Counted from the first letter of the stretch, positions 36,393-49,452 are shown. The stretch: DNA of 64,000 nt from Stropharia rugosoannulata (GCA_028532985.1 JANCIK010000004.1:1364001-1428000), one strand, 5' to 3'. Translations and numbers: made by a program. Notes: generated by a model not told the origin, from the sequence alone.

Positions 36393-39300
36393 CTACGACC
36401 AGAATATGCATCTATCTTTATTGGGAGGGTTTAACTGGAAATCATATATGAAATAAGAAGCTTGCTTAGAATAAAAAACGCTGAATCATACCTTAGCGTG
36501 TTTCGAGCACTTGAACGCCTTCGCAAACTCGGGCATATTGCTGACGGTACCGTCAACTCGGTATCTGGATGGGGAATGGGGGTCCGTCCGAATTCGCTGA
36601 ACCTGGTGAAAATTTCAGCATGGCGATAAGGAGCTATGTCGCTGTGTTACTACTCACAGCTGTGGCTGGCTTCATCTCTCGAGCCCATATTCTCGCGAAA
36701 GAAATAAAGAATAATTGCTCCCTATCATGACACGATCAAAGACCAACCCATATTGCTGGTACTTATATCGACCTACCTTGTATAGGATAATCCAGGCAAA
36801 ATATATTCGCTTCCGCTCTCCAGAGACTCGTCATATTGAGCTTTCCAGGCGCGATACGCTTGAATGAGCCCAGTATCACCAATGTTTTCGCCCGACGTTC
36901 TAAAAGGTTCTGAGAACATATTCCACAAATAGATAATGTGAAACCTACAAGTTCCCCTAAAAGGTATCCAATATGAGAGACAACACTTGCTTGAAAGTAA
37001 TCAAAAGGTAACGCACATTAACATAGACTTTGCCGCCTTTCCCATCATCAATGCTGTATGCTAAAATCAATGGAGTGAGGCACAATCGTTGGAAAACGTC
37101 TCATTAAAGTTTACCAGAGTATTGTTTAACAATGCAATCCTGCTTTTCTTGGAAACCCTGGCTTGTAAAATTCGTCCACCATTCCTGGAGCTTCCCTTCC
37201 TGATTATACAGCCGACCAGCTGAATCAAACGCATGCTACAAAATATTATTATGACGGCTGCTGGAAGGATGCACATAAGAATCTCACCGTCAACTCGTGT
37301 GCAGCAACGTGGCCAAATGAGCCATATGAAAGATACGCAGGCCTGAAAAAGAATATCAGAAGGTCCGATCTCGGGATACATATATACCAAAAGTTACAGA
37401 CCAATCATGGGAAAAGAAAGGTGGGCGGAGAATACCTGCAGGGAATACAATCTAGACCAAAATTAAGCGTGCTGGAAGGCATTAGCGGATTTGAAATAAA
37501 ACCTCATTTGCAGGCGGGTTGAAGTAGGCGTTGACTGTTGACGGGAACATCTCCCATGCATTGAGATCTCGAGTCTTTCCTAACTGTTGCCATTTCTTGT
37601 ACGTATCACTTATGCTGTTCAATCAAAAGATTAGACAATTTCCGGAAACAAGGAAGAGAATACTACATACGAAGCGCTCAGGATGTTTCCAAAGAAATCA
37701 CTTTTGTCAGTTTTGACGAGATTATAATAATTGAGGATGGACTGAGGATTGAGAGTATCGGGCGAGGTAGGGTAACCAACTTTTACACGGATTGCATCCG
37801 CCTAACGGAGTGTATTAGCATCGAGTGCGGTACAATCATCATTGCGCATGTATACCTTATCTGCAGCAGCATCTGCTGATTCTTTGTCCATCCAGACAAT
37901 GTGGTTCAACGAATCCTTGAAGCTAGCGACAATGTCTACATATACCGTCAGAAACTCATGCAATATGATGGCCATCATCGTGTGAGACACGAACCTGTTA
38001 TAACTTTCGTGCCTTTCTTTCTTGAATCTCCTCCAAAGGTTTCGTTAACGAAAAATCTTCCGGATGCGAATCCTAAAGCATTCTCTGTTTGACCAATGCA
38101 GTATTCGGTTCTATCACCCACAGCACCCATTTTGATACCCGATAAAACTTCATGCAGCGACCGTTGAGCTTTCCATGCCTCTGTGTCCATACCCAAGAAA
38201 GGAGACAAGGCCAGTGCTACGCGAGTAACAAGATAGGCTTGTATCACTCCCGGTGAAGTCTCATTCAAGATGCTAGCCAATGAAACAGCATATTCAGGAT
38301 AGGTCATAATGATTCTACTGGGATAGTTTCGAGGAGTGAATGTCGAGAAGTATGTCGAGAAATCAATTTGAGTAACAGTATCTGTCAGGTTGGAAACTGG
38401 AACAGGATTGTAAGTCGCAATTGGGTCTTCTTGAAGGACATCCCTATTCACATACACATTGTTAATGCGTCGAAGACGAATGCTGCCAGTATACTTACAG
38501 GTCAAGGCTAGCCTGCGCCAACCTGCGTTCAAATGCAACGACACCTTGTGCAAGGTCATGAGCTTCGAGTGTCTTGTTAACAGGTTTATCGCCATCATCG
38601 TCCCCACCCCACGGAGGCCAAGGCCAAGGGGGCCAGACAGATGCATCCTCTTGCTTAGTCAAAGTAAGCTTCTCCTTTGGAGGTTCAGATTGTAAGTCGT
38701 CTTCCTCTATTAACGAAATAAGCAAGCGTTCGAGTACTTCCGAATATATTTGTCTCATATCGGCCTCTTCGAAGTACTCCTGCGAATCGAATAGACCATA
38801 AGCGTGAGAAATGACTAGATTCGGTAAAATATTACCTTTGAAGGTAAACCAAGTTCTGGTTGGTTAAACCAAAGAACCATATGGTCTGGGTCGACACCAA
38901 CATCGCCTTCTATATTGAAGCTAAACAGTCCAGGTATGCCTAATGGAGATGTCGTAAGAATAATTGGGCACCTATAAGTAAAGTGGAAAAATATACCCCT
39001 GGAATGTATAAAGGAGATGGCTGCTGTTAAACCCTTGACTTTAATAGAGCGATCGGGGGTTACAGTGGTTATAGTTGTCAAAGTTTCGTTGTAAAGAGAT
39101 TTGACAATGTTGACAACGCGTAACAGGGGTGCCATTCCGATGTCATTTAGGCCCTTTTCATCCAAACAAGACCCATAGAAGTCACGCAATTTAGCCAAGA
39201 TTCGATCATCTACAGGGGAGATTGACGAGGTCGATTCCAATAGCTGCTTGATAATCTGTTTATTTTCTTGAGCGAGGCCTTCAAATTGTCCAAAGCTGCC

Positions 39301-40051
39301 TTTGTCGGCCGGTAAAGGATGAGCCTTGAGCCAACCGCCATCTGGCAGTGGATATTAGTAGGTAGAATTGAAAGAATGGGTACTAAACATACTGGCGAAG
39401 TCATAAAAGTTTTCGCATGGATCTTGAGAAGTATCGAGAGATGATAAAATCGACGCGGATAAAATGATACAATGAGGATCGATACAGGGTTTCTAAATCA
39501 TGTTAAAATCAAGAGAAAGTCGGAACACTAGGAAACCTACCTCCTCGGGCGGCGTGGTAGGCTCAGGCGGCGGTGCGGCTGTAGTGGTCGTTTCAATTGT
39601 TGTGGTTGTAATCGATATCGGAGCAGAGGTGGGGACTGGGACCTGTACAGTTGAGGTGATAGTCACTGTCTTAGTATGGCTACCTCCTTTCTCATTTAAA
39701 CGATGTTGCGCTCCTGAGAACAGTCCAATGAATACCTGTTGGTATTAGACGCGTAAACATAATTCTTTCGACGCGTAATGAGACGCACCGAGCTCGTAAG
39801 AAGCAGTATGAGGCCCAGGATGAGGAGAATCTTCGTTAATGGAGTAAGAGGCTCTTGTGCGATAGAATTGAGGCGCTGGCTGAAGCTTGGACTTTGTCTG
39901 GTCCCCAGATTGGCATCATCCTCGCCCCCACTATCGCTCAAAAGCGGCGCATTTTCTAATTCGCATCAAGGTTATTCACAGTAACGGGCGATACAGTACG
40001 TATTTACGGCGGACCTTGATCTGTGGATGGCCTCGCCATCCTATCCGTCAT
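36393..40051 (-). CDS. M13 zinc metallopeptidase (neprilysin / endothelin-converting-enzyme type), membrane-anchored
   Basis: A type II membrane ectopeptidase. The start ATG 40051 (MTDRMARPSTDQ) is in a short first exon that joins across a 59-nt intron to ENAPLLSDSGGEDDANLG; the second exon itself has no ATG before the transmembrane segment. A hydrophobic anchor follows (ILLILGLILLLTSS). A Thr/Val/Pro-rich stalk (TTTTIETTTTAAPPPEP) precedes the ectodomain: DPCENFYDFANGGWLKAHP, the NAYFNPPANE and IVFPAGILRPPFF blocks, the zinc motif HELTH (split by an intron) with HAFD, GENIGDTGLIQAYRAW carrying the third zinc ligand, ARIWARNMK, and the C-terminal MPEFAKAFKCSK ... LNPPNKDRCIFWS. A Trp/Pro-rich loop (WPPWPWPPWGGDDDGD) is an unusual insertion. 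Many short introns. Substrate is unknown. Confidence 0.9.
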
Positions 40052-40574
40052 AATGACGGACTGAGTAGTGTGTTAGTTTCTCTAGAGGGCACTAAATAGC
40101 TAGTGAACAACTGCTGCCTCAAGTACACGGTGAGGGTAACTGCGGTAAATGCGTGCGCCGTGCAGGTTGCATGCAGTCTCCAGACGACTAGACTTGCTCA
40201 CGGTCATCAATCATTGATCATTAATGATGCAATGAACCTTCTTGATGTACGTATGTAGTCACTGGTCAGCTTCAAGCTTTCAGATAACACTAGCAAGTAG
40301 TGTCAATCATACTAAGAACCAGATTGGAAAAGTTCCGTACCATATAGAATTTGTCTAAATCTTGCACCAGGCGGGCGCTCGAGAGTCGAGCATAATAACC
40401 TTTGGTGAGTCGTGACCATTTCAACATGTAGTAGTGCTTAGTGCTTATCATTACATAACTACTAACGCACTATGTGAAACTAGTCACTACACTAGTATAA
40501 TGGTATCAAAACAAGACTATTGTCCAGCGTGCACTTTTGCAGCGTAGACTAGGCATGTGGCATGACCATCCTGA
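40052..40574. other. Intergenic region between the M13 gene and the first MFS gene
   Basis: 520 bp, AT-rich, upstream of the M13 peptidase start and downstream of the MFS stop. It has several short near-repeats of the type ACTAGTxAC. No gene seen. Confidence 0.45.
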
Positions 40575-42539
40575 TCACAAGGGAGGGGCAGTCGCCACAC
40601 TCTCTCTAACGACGTTGCCGGAAAACACGGTAGCCCCCAAGCTCAAAGACACCATGAAAGCCACCCAAAGATAGCCACCAAATAGATCTTTCTTGAACGA
40701 GAAAATAAAACTGAATAACGTCAACATGTAGCCATTTTCAACATACTACTTCGATGCGCTTACCTTGCCACAGCAGGACTGAATGCACGCGAAAAGCAGA
40801 TGAAGAATTGTACCAGGCTGGCCGTCGATCCCACTGACGACGAGCACGGTGAAAAACGTTTGATCAGGAGCATGTTCACTCTACAAAATAAAATAAAATG
40901 AGACACACGGTGGAGGGAACAAGTTATTCAGCGCAACTTACGAATATATGAGCAAACCGACTCTTGCTATACAAAGATTGATGGCAATTCCAATCCATAG
41001 GATATATACAATATTTGGAGATAATGTCCCTTCCCCTGAGATCATTCCGTACCGACAGATCATATTCAAGATTGGCATAAGTAGGAAAGCCAGTGGCCAC
41101 ATCTTAGCGCAAGTGTGGTATATCACAGCGTGGTCGACCCGTTGAAGTATTATGGGCATGAAGGAAACCTGTAGTAATGCCGCAATGAACGCGGACATGG
41201 AGAGAGCGAAGCCAATTTTATCGACCTGTGTCCATAAGGTATATGTGAGCTACATGAGTATCACTGCAATTTTGCTAAGGAGTGTTGAAAGATCGTACCG
41301 GAAATGAAAGTCCGCCGGACTGCACTGGAGTGAAGCAGAATAGCACAAAAAGGACGTCGAACGCTGTTGTAACGAAACTCAATGCAACTCCCGACGCACA
41401 CAGTGCGTATATAACCGGAACATTTAACAGCTCGCGAACGTTATATCGTCTCGGAATGCTGTCTTGCGAGGTGGAGTTTCTCGATGACTGGCAAAGTGAT
41501 GATGAGGGTTTGATAGGTGCTTGCGATGACGACGTATTTAAAGTCTGTGGCTCATGTTAAGGGTAACAAACAAGAAGGTGCGCTGAAAACTTACCTCCTT
41601 CAATGTAAATGCAGCAAAAACAAAACATGTAATCCCAAAGCACGATATCACGGCACAAGGAAGAAAATAGGGATAACTTCGAAAGAAAGGAAGATCGAAG
41701 TATTTTGGATAGCTAAATGCCGGATGAGAAAGTAGACCTCCAATTAACGGTCTGTTTAAGAAGTGCAGTCGAGTTCAGCTGGTGTTTTGAACGAGTATGT
41801 AGATCATTCCGTCACCCTAGTATAGCTCCCATAGGCCACCAAAACCCAAAAAATGAGAAGGCAACAGCTTGATTTGATTTATTTGTCAGATCAATTAACA
41901 TAGTTGGAATTACTGAGACATTCCCGGAGAAAAGACCAGCTAGTACGAACGAAATATTAACTATGTGGATAATTATGCATATATAGTAAATTCACCTATA
42001 GCTCTGGTAACCAGTGCAGTATAAAAGCTCTTCGAAAGCCCGAAGATCATTGTTGCAATACTGAGTCCAAGTGTTCCACTTAGGACAACTGGGCGACGTC
42101 CAAAATGGTCTGGATGAAAGGCTCTGTTTAAAAATCTTCGGGATGTGCAGCGTAACATACCAGAGAGAAATCCCCAAGGGTATACAGCCAGTAGCTGAGT
42201 AACTGAAAATGAGCTCTCCTGTTGATACCCATTGAGCAATGATGCAATGAACTTGTGGAACGAGCATCGGGATAGAATACTCACCACTAATCCACTGTAA
42301 AATCCTATATGCGAGGGGTTCTCTGTGACACGCAGATCGGACATGAACTGATTTATGTATGGGAATATTTGTGTAAAGCTCATGGGATCGAGAATTCGTA
42401 AGAGGCATAAAACACCAAATTGCAGTTTGGGAATCTGGGTTGACTTGTAGTCCAGCAAATCTTCGGAAGGAGTACCAGCTTCCGTATTGGAGTCTTGTAG
42501 TAGTTGTGTATCTTCCGTGGGTGTACATTTATTCATCAT
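40575..42539 (-). CDS. MFS transporter, tetracycline-resistance/ZRT-like subfamily (copy 1)
   Basis: A twelve-helix major facilitator, probably a proton-coupled exporter; substrate unknown. Start ATG 42539 (MMNKCTPTEDTQLLQDSN) is followed by a cytoplasmic stretch and PKLQFGVLCLLRILDPMSFT with QIFPYINQFM. The cytoplasmic loop motif A reads WGFLSDHFGRRPVVLSG. Then ALVTRAIGGLFSGNVSVIPT, FGFWWPMGAILGPLIGGLL, PYFLPCAVISC and, in the second half, LSFVTTAFDVLFVLFCFTPV. The middle loop has a Ser-rich segment. The intron after the residues KE uses a normal GTAAGT donor. The protein ends VVRESVATAPPL. It is clearly paralogous to the transporter at 54.1-56.7 kb (TQIFPYINQ, GFYSGLVES, FWPLGAI and CFTP blocks are shared). 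Confidence 0.88.
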
Positions 42540-42695
42540 GAGAATCGGATGGCGTGATGAGTTTTTCAGAGACGTAGAGGAACTGGTAAGAAGATGAAAG
42601 ACAGGAGGAGATTAACAATGTTGAAAATCGGTTAAATGATTGGATATTCCCGCGCCACGGACATAACGGTATGCGTAACGTTATGAGAGTGCTAG

Positions 42696-44311
42696 CTAGC
42701 AGGTAGATTTTGGTTCTGGTGGACTTTCTGGAAGCAACAAAGGACTAGACCCTCGCCCTTCCTCCTTCATATCCAGTAATTTCCAGAAATTGCACCCTTT
42801 GCCCTCGTTTTGCGCACCGAAATAACAGGTCCAGAAATACCTATCAGTTTCGCCATCCGTACGGTTTTTCATATCAGGACGCAGGATAGTCGGTACGCCA
42901 CAACGGCATCGAGGTATGGATGATGGTCGGAAATCCGGGCGGTAAAAGCGGAAGGTGATATTTATGCGGCAGTTTGAGGCCTCCATGGTACAGTCAACTC
43001 CATCTTGAGGAGGAAATACTGGCCGAAAAAGGTCTATTGCTGTTTGGGGAGGAATCGAATGTTTGAATTTTTCCTGACAAGACGCGTGCATAATGGTAAG
43101 CTAAAGAATTAGTTATCAATAAGTAAATGTATGCATAACAAGATTGACAAACGGAAAAGATGAATTACACTCACAGAGTTATGAGGCAATGGAATGTGAA
43201 AAGTCTGAGCGGTCCTAGTGCCAATCTCGTCTGTTGGGATAACTTCTCGCAGACTAAAGTTACGTCGTGTACCTGAACTTGATTAGTATACAGCTCAGAA
43301 GTATGAATGAATAAGAACATACCCAGGCTTAACGACGCAATGGTAGGGTAAGGCCCTAAGTAGGTCAGTTGATCGGAATGGAATCCCACACTTTCCTTTC
43401 CGCCTCGATAGCAATTGGATGCAGCAACATTAGCTCGCCATGATGTTTGACTATTGGTAGCGCCCTCCCTCCACTCAAGTTTGTAGGTATGGGACCGCTT
43501 GTTCATTTCTTGGTTTACGACGTCTTCAACTATTTTACAGGCTTCTTCCATTTCTTTCGAGAATATTTCAGGGGGATCCGTCGGTCTGCCATTGTACCTT
43601 GAAAAGAAATAACGGCTCTCTAGTTGGTCGTCAATGGCATAGGAGCGTTCAGACGTACCAGAATTGGGCTGCCTCCTGCCATGTTTCGTCATTGCTTAAA
43701 CCATCCGTTTTACGTGCAAAAAATGAGGTCAAATGTGGACTTTCCACTACTCTATCAAATATCCACCATTTGTTCTTTTTCCATGTCTTAGACACGTCAA
43801 CCATTCTATAAAAGAGCTGACAAGCAAGTTCTGCAGGCAGCACGGAGAGATGTAGCGAGCATGGTGTGTGCTTTGCAACCATTTCGGGGGTAGCTAGCAC
43901 TAGGGGAGGTAAGCGAAGCTTTGGAGGTTTCTTGGGAGATTTGTGCCGTTGTAAGAGGCTCATAAGGTCAGATGGGGGCTTTACGGGATTTGAGCTCGAC
44001 GACGACGATTGACCTTCTGTGAAGTGTGATGCTGCTGAATGCGCTACTGCCTTTTCTTCGCCATTAGATGCCTTTAAATGCTTTGGGGAGCTTTGCAACC
44101 AGCTACTGAGATCTCTATGTTTCCTCTTTGAAACCGCGGCTTTCGTGTACAACTGACCCGGTTCGGACAACAATGCACGCACTGCGACATCTGCGTCACC
44201 ATCTGCTGCTATGAGAGCGTCTAGAATAACACCAGGGCTACGTGTTTCTCCACTGGACGCCAAAAGGCTGGAAACAATCGCGATGAGCATGTCAGTATCG
44301 TGTTCATTCAT
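42696..44311 (-). CDS. CUE-AlkB-GRF protein: Fe(II)/2OG dioxygenase with zinc finger
   Basis: A likely nucleic-acid-directed AlkB dioxygenase in the ALKBH2/3 branch with extra modules. ATG 44311 gives MNEHDTDMLIAIVSSLLA and a helical CUE/UBA-like region ending DADVAVRALLSEPG. A Ser/Lys-rich linker follows (SSSSSSNPVKPPSDL). The AlkB core shows FYRMVDVSKTWKKNKWWIFD, FWYNGRPTDPPEIFSKEME, NVAASNCYRGGKESVGFHSD with the HxD iron ligands, PYPTIASLSLGTRRNFSLRE and TIMHASCQEKFKHSIPPQ with the third His. The C-terminus has a GRF zinc finger (RCRCGVPTIL, RYFWTCYF, CNFWKLLD). An intron lies between PLPHNS and LTIMHAS. The ubiquitin-binding-like N-terminus suggests recruitment to ubiquitylated targets, an inference only. 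Confidence 0.85.
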
Positions 44312-44612
44312 GGTTTTGAGACTTTTGCAGAAAGGTTGAGATATAGTATGGTGGCCCAGCAAGGACTATGTATACCTCAACTAATAAGTTGTGACCAAGT
44401 TACAAGAGGTCGGAGACAATTTGCATGTTTAAGCTGTACTCCATTTTTAGAACATCAACACTTCGGCCCGCGGCTATCCTACGGTATTGTCAGTGTGAGT
44501 TCCAATATGGTGAACCACCATCTCTAGCCGTCATTTCTTCAGGATACCTACCTTGCGCTCCTCAGGAAAAAGGCTCAGCTCCGAATTGTGACGATAAACT
44601 TGCTGCAGTATC
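44312..44612. promoter_or_regulatory. Divergent promoter region of the AlkB-GRF and M24 genes
   Basis: 301 bp between the two start codons. No clear TATA box or known motif. Confidence 0.4.
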
Positions 44613-47600
44613 ATGTCGCGCAATCAATTTCTTCTACTTGTTGCTTCTGTGGCTCTCTTTTGTGGGCTTATCCGAGTCCTGTCTCCAATCCTATTTGCCA
44701 ATATTGTACCACGAAATGGTTTTACGGAAATCGGCACCACAGATCCTGCACTAAACGTTTTTTCATATTCCCATTTAGCTGGCCATTGCTTGTCAGTTCA
44801 ACCCATATCACATTCAGAATTTTCCTCGCGTCAGATCAATCTCGCGAAAACTCTTCACTCATTTGAAGCCTCCGCTTATATCGCCGAACCTGGCGCAAAC
44901 ACTCAATTCTTTGGGAACTTTTCCAAGTCACAATGGTTTCTTTCAGAGCGTCCATTACTATTTATTGTTATGCCAGTGATTCATGAAGGAGAAATTAGTC
45001 CTCGGATAACAATACTGTCACCCAAGGTTCGATAATGCTTTCGTAAAGACTCCCGGAGTCCTTTAACTGACTAACATCTGATAGTTTGAGAACACACGGG
45101 CACGAATGCTCCCAGTATCTGCCCCAAATGGCATGGTCAACTATGTCGAATGGGCTGAGGATGAAAACCCTTATGCCGCTGCCTTATCTACTATCGGCAT
45201 GAATGCGTCACATAACTCAAACTGGAAGATTTTTGTCGATAACAGCATACGCAAATTTATTGTTGACGGACTGTATCAAGCGTCCGTGACAGGAGATGAA
45301 GTGAAAACCAGTGACAATGCTTTCCAACATCATTTGCCGAGTTTCAGCACCGATCTCTTAACGATAAATCTTCGCAAGCAGTCAAACATCAGTATCCTAT
45401 CAGCTCCATCCCAGATAACAGAAATGCGTGAAAAGAAGTCTCCGGACGAACTTAACATTCTTAAATGTGTAAACGAGGTATGACTTTGCACAATCTTTTT
45501 GAATTTCTTGACTGTCTCTTCATTGCCATAACAAGCTTCATACCTCCTTTCGAAGTGAACAACTTAGAACACCATTTTGTGGTGGAGCCTTTCTCTATGG
45601 ATGTCACATATCCAGCCTTCTGGCTCAAAAGTTATTCTTTCTCTTTCCGTTTCTTTCGTTGGTTCCAACAATAGTCCTCAGTTTCGATCATTGAGAATAT
45701 GCTTGCGCCACTACCATGAGGCCCCGCCCTGTCCCTATCCCAGAGTTTTTGATCATCTGGTGTGAACTTGCACTGAATAAGCATACATTTTTGCTGATAC
45801 CATTTGATATTTCTGAATGCTCACCTGTTTTCTCACTGTCAGGTTACACTACTCGCTATTCGGGAGGTCCACAAAAAGCTGGTTCCTGGGATTCATGAAT
45901 CCTACGCGCGGAACATGATGTCGACTGCCCTCGGCGCCGCAGGGCTCAAAGACGGCGGATGCCTCACACTATTCGGGGGTATGTCCAGATTTCTTTTTGA
46001 CTCACCCATTCACATCGTTGTATCTCTGCGTTTTTTCTATTCAAACCTTTCCTAGAGGATTTTCTCAGGTCAAAATACAGTCTCTGCATACTTCTTGTAC
46101 ATATTCTATGTGGGCTGGGCATGTCATCCGCAGCTCAAGATTATATGGGAACATGGGTTTCAGTTATACTTTTATAGGACTTCATAGGACATTGTTATCC
46201 GCCTTGCGCATTCATTTTCGGGTTTTTGTGCAGACATCTCGTCGTGCATATTTACCCCCGCTGCTTTCCTGAAAATAGCTTGCTTATTATGACTCTTAAA
46301 TTTCACTGCGCTGACCTTATAACTATTTTAGAGAACGCAGCACTTCCACACGGAAGCGGGTCTGATCGTGCTCTCAAAAAAAGTGACTTCGCTCTCTTTG
46401 ACTGTACTGCTTCATTACATGGCTATTACAGTGATGTTACACGGGTGAGTGACATAATCAAGATTCTCTGACTATGGATATCTTGCATTTGCTCTGTTGC
46501 TGCTCTCGTCATTCTAGCTCACCCTATCCCTGTGGCATTTGATATGATCATTCTCGAACTTGGCGGCGTAGCTTAAGGTGGACTAGTCGAGAAATATGCC
46601 CTCTGCTAGTGGCTGTAAGCAAGTCCCATCGTTTATGCTTGACTATGATATGTGCATTGCTGCGCTATGGCCTTCTTTCTTTCGAAGCCAGGCATTAAGC
46701 GCACCCTGCCATTTTTTGCTCAGCACCTTCCTGCTAGGCTTTTCCCCTTTTACTTGCTTATACAAATCTAGCGGCTCCGCATCCAGCTGCGCGACCTCGG
46801 AACCTTAATTGAAGGTGCCAACCTTTGCATCCTGACCAGTCCTTTCAGTGCATTTAGAGCTTTCTTTTTCAAATCATAAAGAGCAGAATGCAATAATGAA
46901 GTGGTCAAAGTTTAATAACCCACCAGACGGCGTGATCGAAGGTCTTTTATGGTGTAAATTTGTTATCTGTTTTCCACGATCTCTGGATCTGAATCGCTGG
47001 TCTGGCAGCACTGCATGCTATGGTGAATGAAAATGAAATTCTTTGCCTTCCCGTGTATGACACTTCGTGTTCCTCTGTTTCATCTTGCTTTCATTTTGCT
47101 TTCACACCCTCAATCCTTGCTGTGTGCACACCCCTTTTTCCGTTCCTTTCCAATGTTCTATTTTGCATTTGTGCCCTAGTTTGACCTAACCTTCACTAAA
47201 ATATGCCTCCGCTGTGCTCATCTCATTCTATCTATACCCCCTTCGCCGTCTTCTGAAAACTAACTCTACCGTCTCACAGACCGTCGCGCTCTCACCTCAT
47301 GCTCCGCTAAGCGCGAGACAGATCGAAATTTGGCACCGCGTGCGGGCGGCGCAAATTGTAGCACTCAGCACGGCGCGAAATGGGACAATAACGCGTAAAG
47401 TTGACGAGGCGGCGCGTCACAGCCTTAACCAGGATGGCTTTGCCCAGTACTTTACGCATCGACTAGGACACGGTGTGTTATGACCATCCTCGTTCCGCCA
47501 CTACTTAGCTGACCGTCACTTTCTTTTCAAATGATAAAACAATCAACGTCGAACGGGCCTTTCGTCACCCGTGATATTGTTGGAATCTGGTGCTATGCAC

Positions 47601-47956
47601 GATCCAGGCATTGGACTGGAAGTTCACGAGGCTCCATATCTACGGGGAGGTAGCGACTCCGTCATCGCCGTCGGACACGCGTTCTCTGACGAACCGGGAG
47701 TCTACATTGAAGGCGAGGTGAGTGGCGCGCAGTGTGGCGCATTTGGAGCCGCGTAGAAAGCTATATCGAGCGCGGGCGCTAGAGCCCACGAGCTCCCGTG
47801 TGGTACTGTTCTGTGAATTTAAAAAAATGACTAATGCGGTATGATTTGTAGGTTGGCGTGCGTCTCGAAGACTGCTTCTTCATCAACGAGCAGGGAGAAG
47901 GCGAACTACTTACTGCAGGTGTTGGCGGCTTCAGTCAGGCGCCTTGGCTGCCTTGA
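44613..47956 (+). CDS. M24 metallopeptidase, Xaa-Pro aminopeptidase/dipeptidase type, membrane-anchored
   Basis: Cleaves X-Pro bonds with two metal ions. Seven exons (44613-45026, 45085-45477, 45843-45978, 46332-46444, 47280-47472, 47608-47717, 47852-47956) give 487 residues and keep frame exactly. A signal anchor opens the protein (MSRNQFLLLVASVALFCGLI). The pita-bread catalytic domain has all five metal ligands: the two Asp in FDCTASLHGYYSDVTR, the His in GIGLEVHEAPY, the Glu in FSDEPGVY and the Glu in GVRLED. FGENAALPHGSGSD and NGTITRKVDEAAR are further family blocks. Three introns are 365, 353 and 835 nt, far longer than the roughly 50 nt normal here. Exons from 47280 onward are markedly GC-rich, unlike the earlier ones. 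Confidence 0.88.
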
Positions 47957-48341
47957 GATATTCGCCATTTAGTTTGGACATTGCCTTTGTTGTATACATT
48001 GTATTTATTAACAGGTTGTGATGTTGTACTGGTCGATTATGAACTTCAGCTAGATTCGGATCCTTTGTAACGTCCCGGGCCGCTTTCCTCCAGTTCTTGG
48101 CTGGTCTTTTCACAAACAACGAGCACCCAATTTCTGGCGTTGCCCATTCATATTGGGCCTTCCATTGGTGATGTGGAACTCAATGCAGTCACATAGACAC
48201 AGTAACACCAAACCGCGCCTGACAACTGTAAGAGCCAGCGGCCGACTTACGCAACAATGCCTCGCGGCGTCCGCACGTCTTCTCGGCCCACATCTCGCAC
48301 TCGTACCAAGCAACACCGTTCATCTCTGATTGGCAGCACCC
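47957..48341. other. Intergenic region before the first AhpD-like gene
   Basis: 385 bp between two plus-strand genes. It holds the M24 3' end and the promoter of the AhpD-like gene. No motif identified. Confidence 0.45.
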
Positions 48342-49452
48342 ATGTCCTCTAGCGCGCTCCAAATCACCAGCAGCTTCCTGGCTGGACTGAAGGCCTTGTT
48401 CCCCGAGAGCCCCCAAATCACTCGCTCGCCAAAGGATTCAAGTACGTCCTACTTCCCGTTCTGGTGCCCACGTCCTGTACCAAAACATTGAACAAACACT
48501 CTTTGCGATATAGTCCTACGCAGCCCGTGGTATATCGTCGCTTCCGTCGCGTTCAGTGCGAGTAATAGGCCTGAGGGCGTCGTGCAGGTGTTCGAGCACG
48601 CCCTTGCTGATCTGCGCTCGACGAGTCCGGGTCAGGCCGTCGCACAAAGTACGATAACGAGCAAGAATGCGGAGGCGGAACACAACATGAATGCAGATGC
48701 TGACGACACTGCGACGGAGATGCTGCTCGCGCAGCGCATACGTGATGCTCTGTTCAAATCCGGGCTAATAAGCGGGTATCCGAAGGTCTGCATCATCCCC
48801 ATATCTTGAATGGTTTTGCCCTGCTAACCAGATGTGACGCGCCTTGTGTGATATAATTACTCTGGTTGTATCGCACTGCGGCTACAGGCTATAAACAGCC
48901 TTATAAAGTTACACGAGAGCATGCCCGCGCACCTCCGTGACACGACCATTCGTCGGTGCGGATTTCAATTTCTCTGTTTATAAGTTCTCTTTCTTATAGC
49001 AACGGGCAAAATAACAGTGACACACGCACATCGCTCACCGAGTACGAAGCGTCCGGAACGCGCTTGTTTAACGCGTTCTACGGGGACCAGGCCGCAAGCG
49101 TACACGCGCTCCTCGACACTGCATATCCAGACATGGGTGAGCCGCTCAAGCTGCTATTTAACTTGTATTCTGACTAGCAATCTGGGCAGGCTGGTTCTCG
49201 CGTACGATCGGGTACGGCCTCGTTTATGGGCAGCTGACGCCCATCTCTCAGCTCGAAACGTCGTACACGCTTGTTGCGGGGCTCATCGCCGGAGACACGC
49301 CCCAGCAGATCGGTTGGCATCTGGAGAGCGCGCAACGCGGGGGCGCATCACTCGAAGAGGTTCGTGCGGTACGCGAGGCGGCTGTGCGTGTTGCCACCCT
49401 TGCGGGCGTGCAATGGCGCCATGCCGTGCCCGAGGTGAGAGAGGTGCAGTGA
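48342..49452 (+). CDS. AhpD/carboxymuconolactone-decarboxylase-like protein, copy 1
   Basis: A fungal AhpD-fold protein of unknown reaction. ATG 48342 gives MSSSALQITSSFLAGLKALF. A conserved N-terminal block reads SPWYIVASVAFSASNRPEGV. The helical CMD-type domain contains LFKSGLISGYPKAINSL, LFNAFYGDQAASVHALLD, YPDMGWFSRTIGYGLVYGQL and AGDTPQQIGWHLESAQRGGA, and ends QWRHAVPEVREVQ. The redox CxxC pair of true AhpD proteins is absent. Four introns; the longest are 70-120 nt. Nearly every block is repeated in the downstream copy 720 bp away, so this is a tandem duplication. The Ser/Asn-rich insert near NNSDTRTSLTEYEA is longer than in copy 2. Confidence 0.8.
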
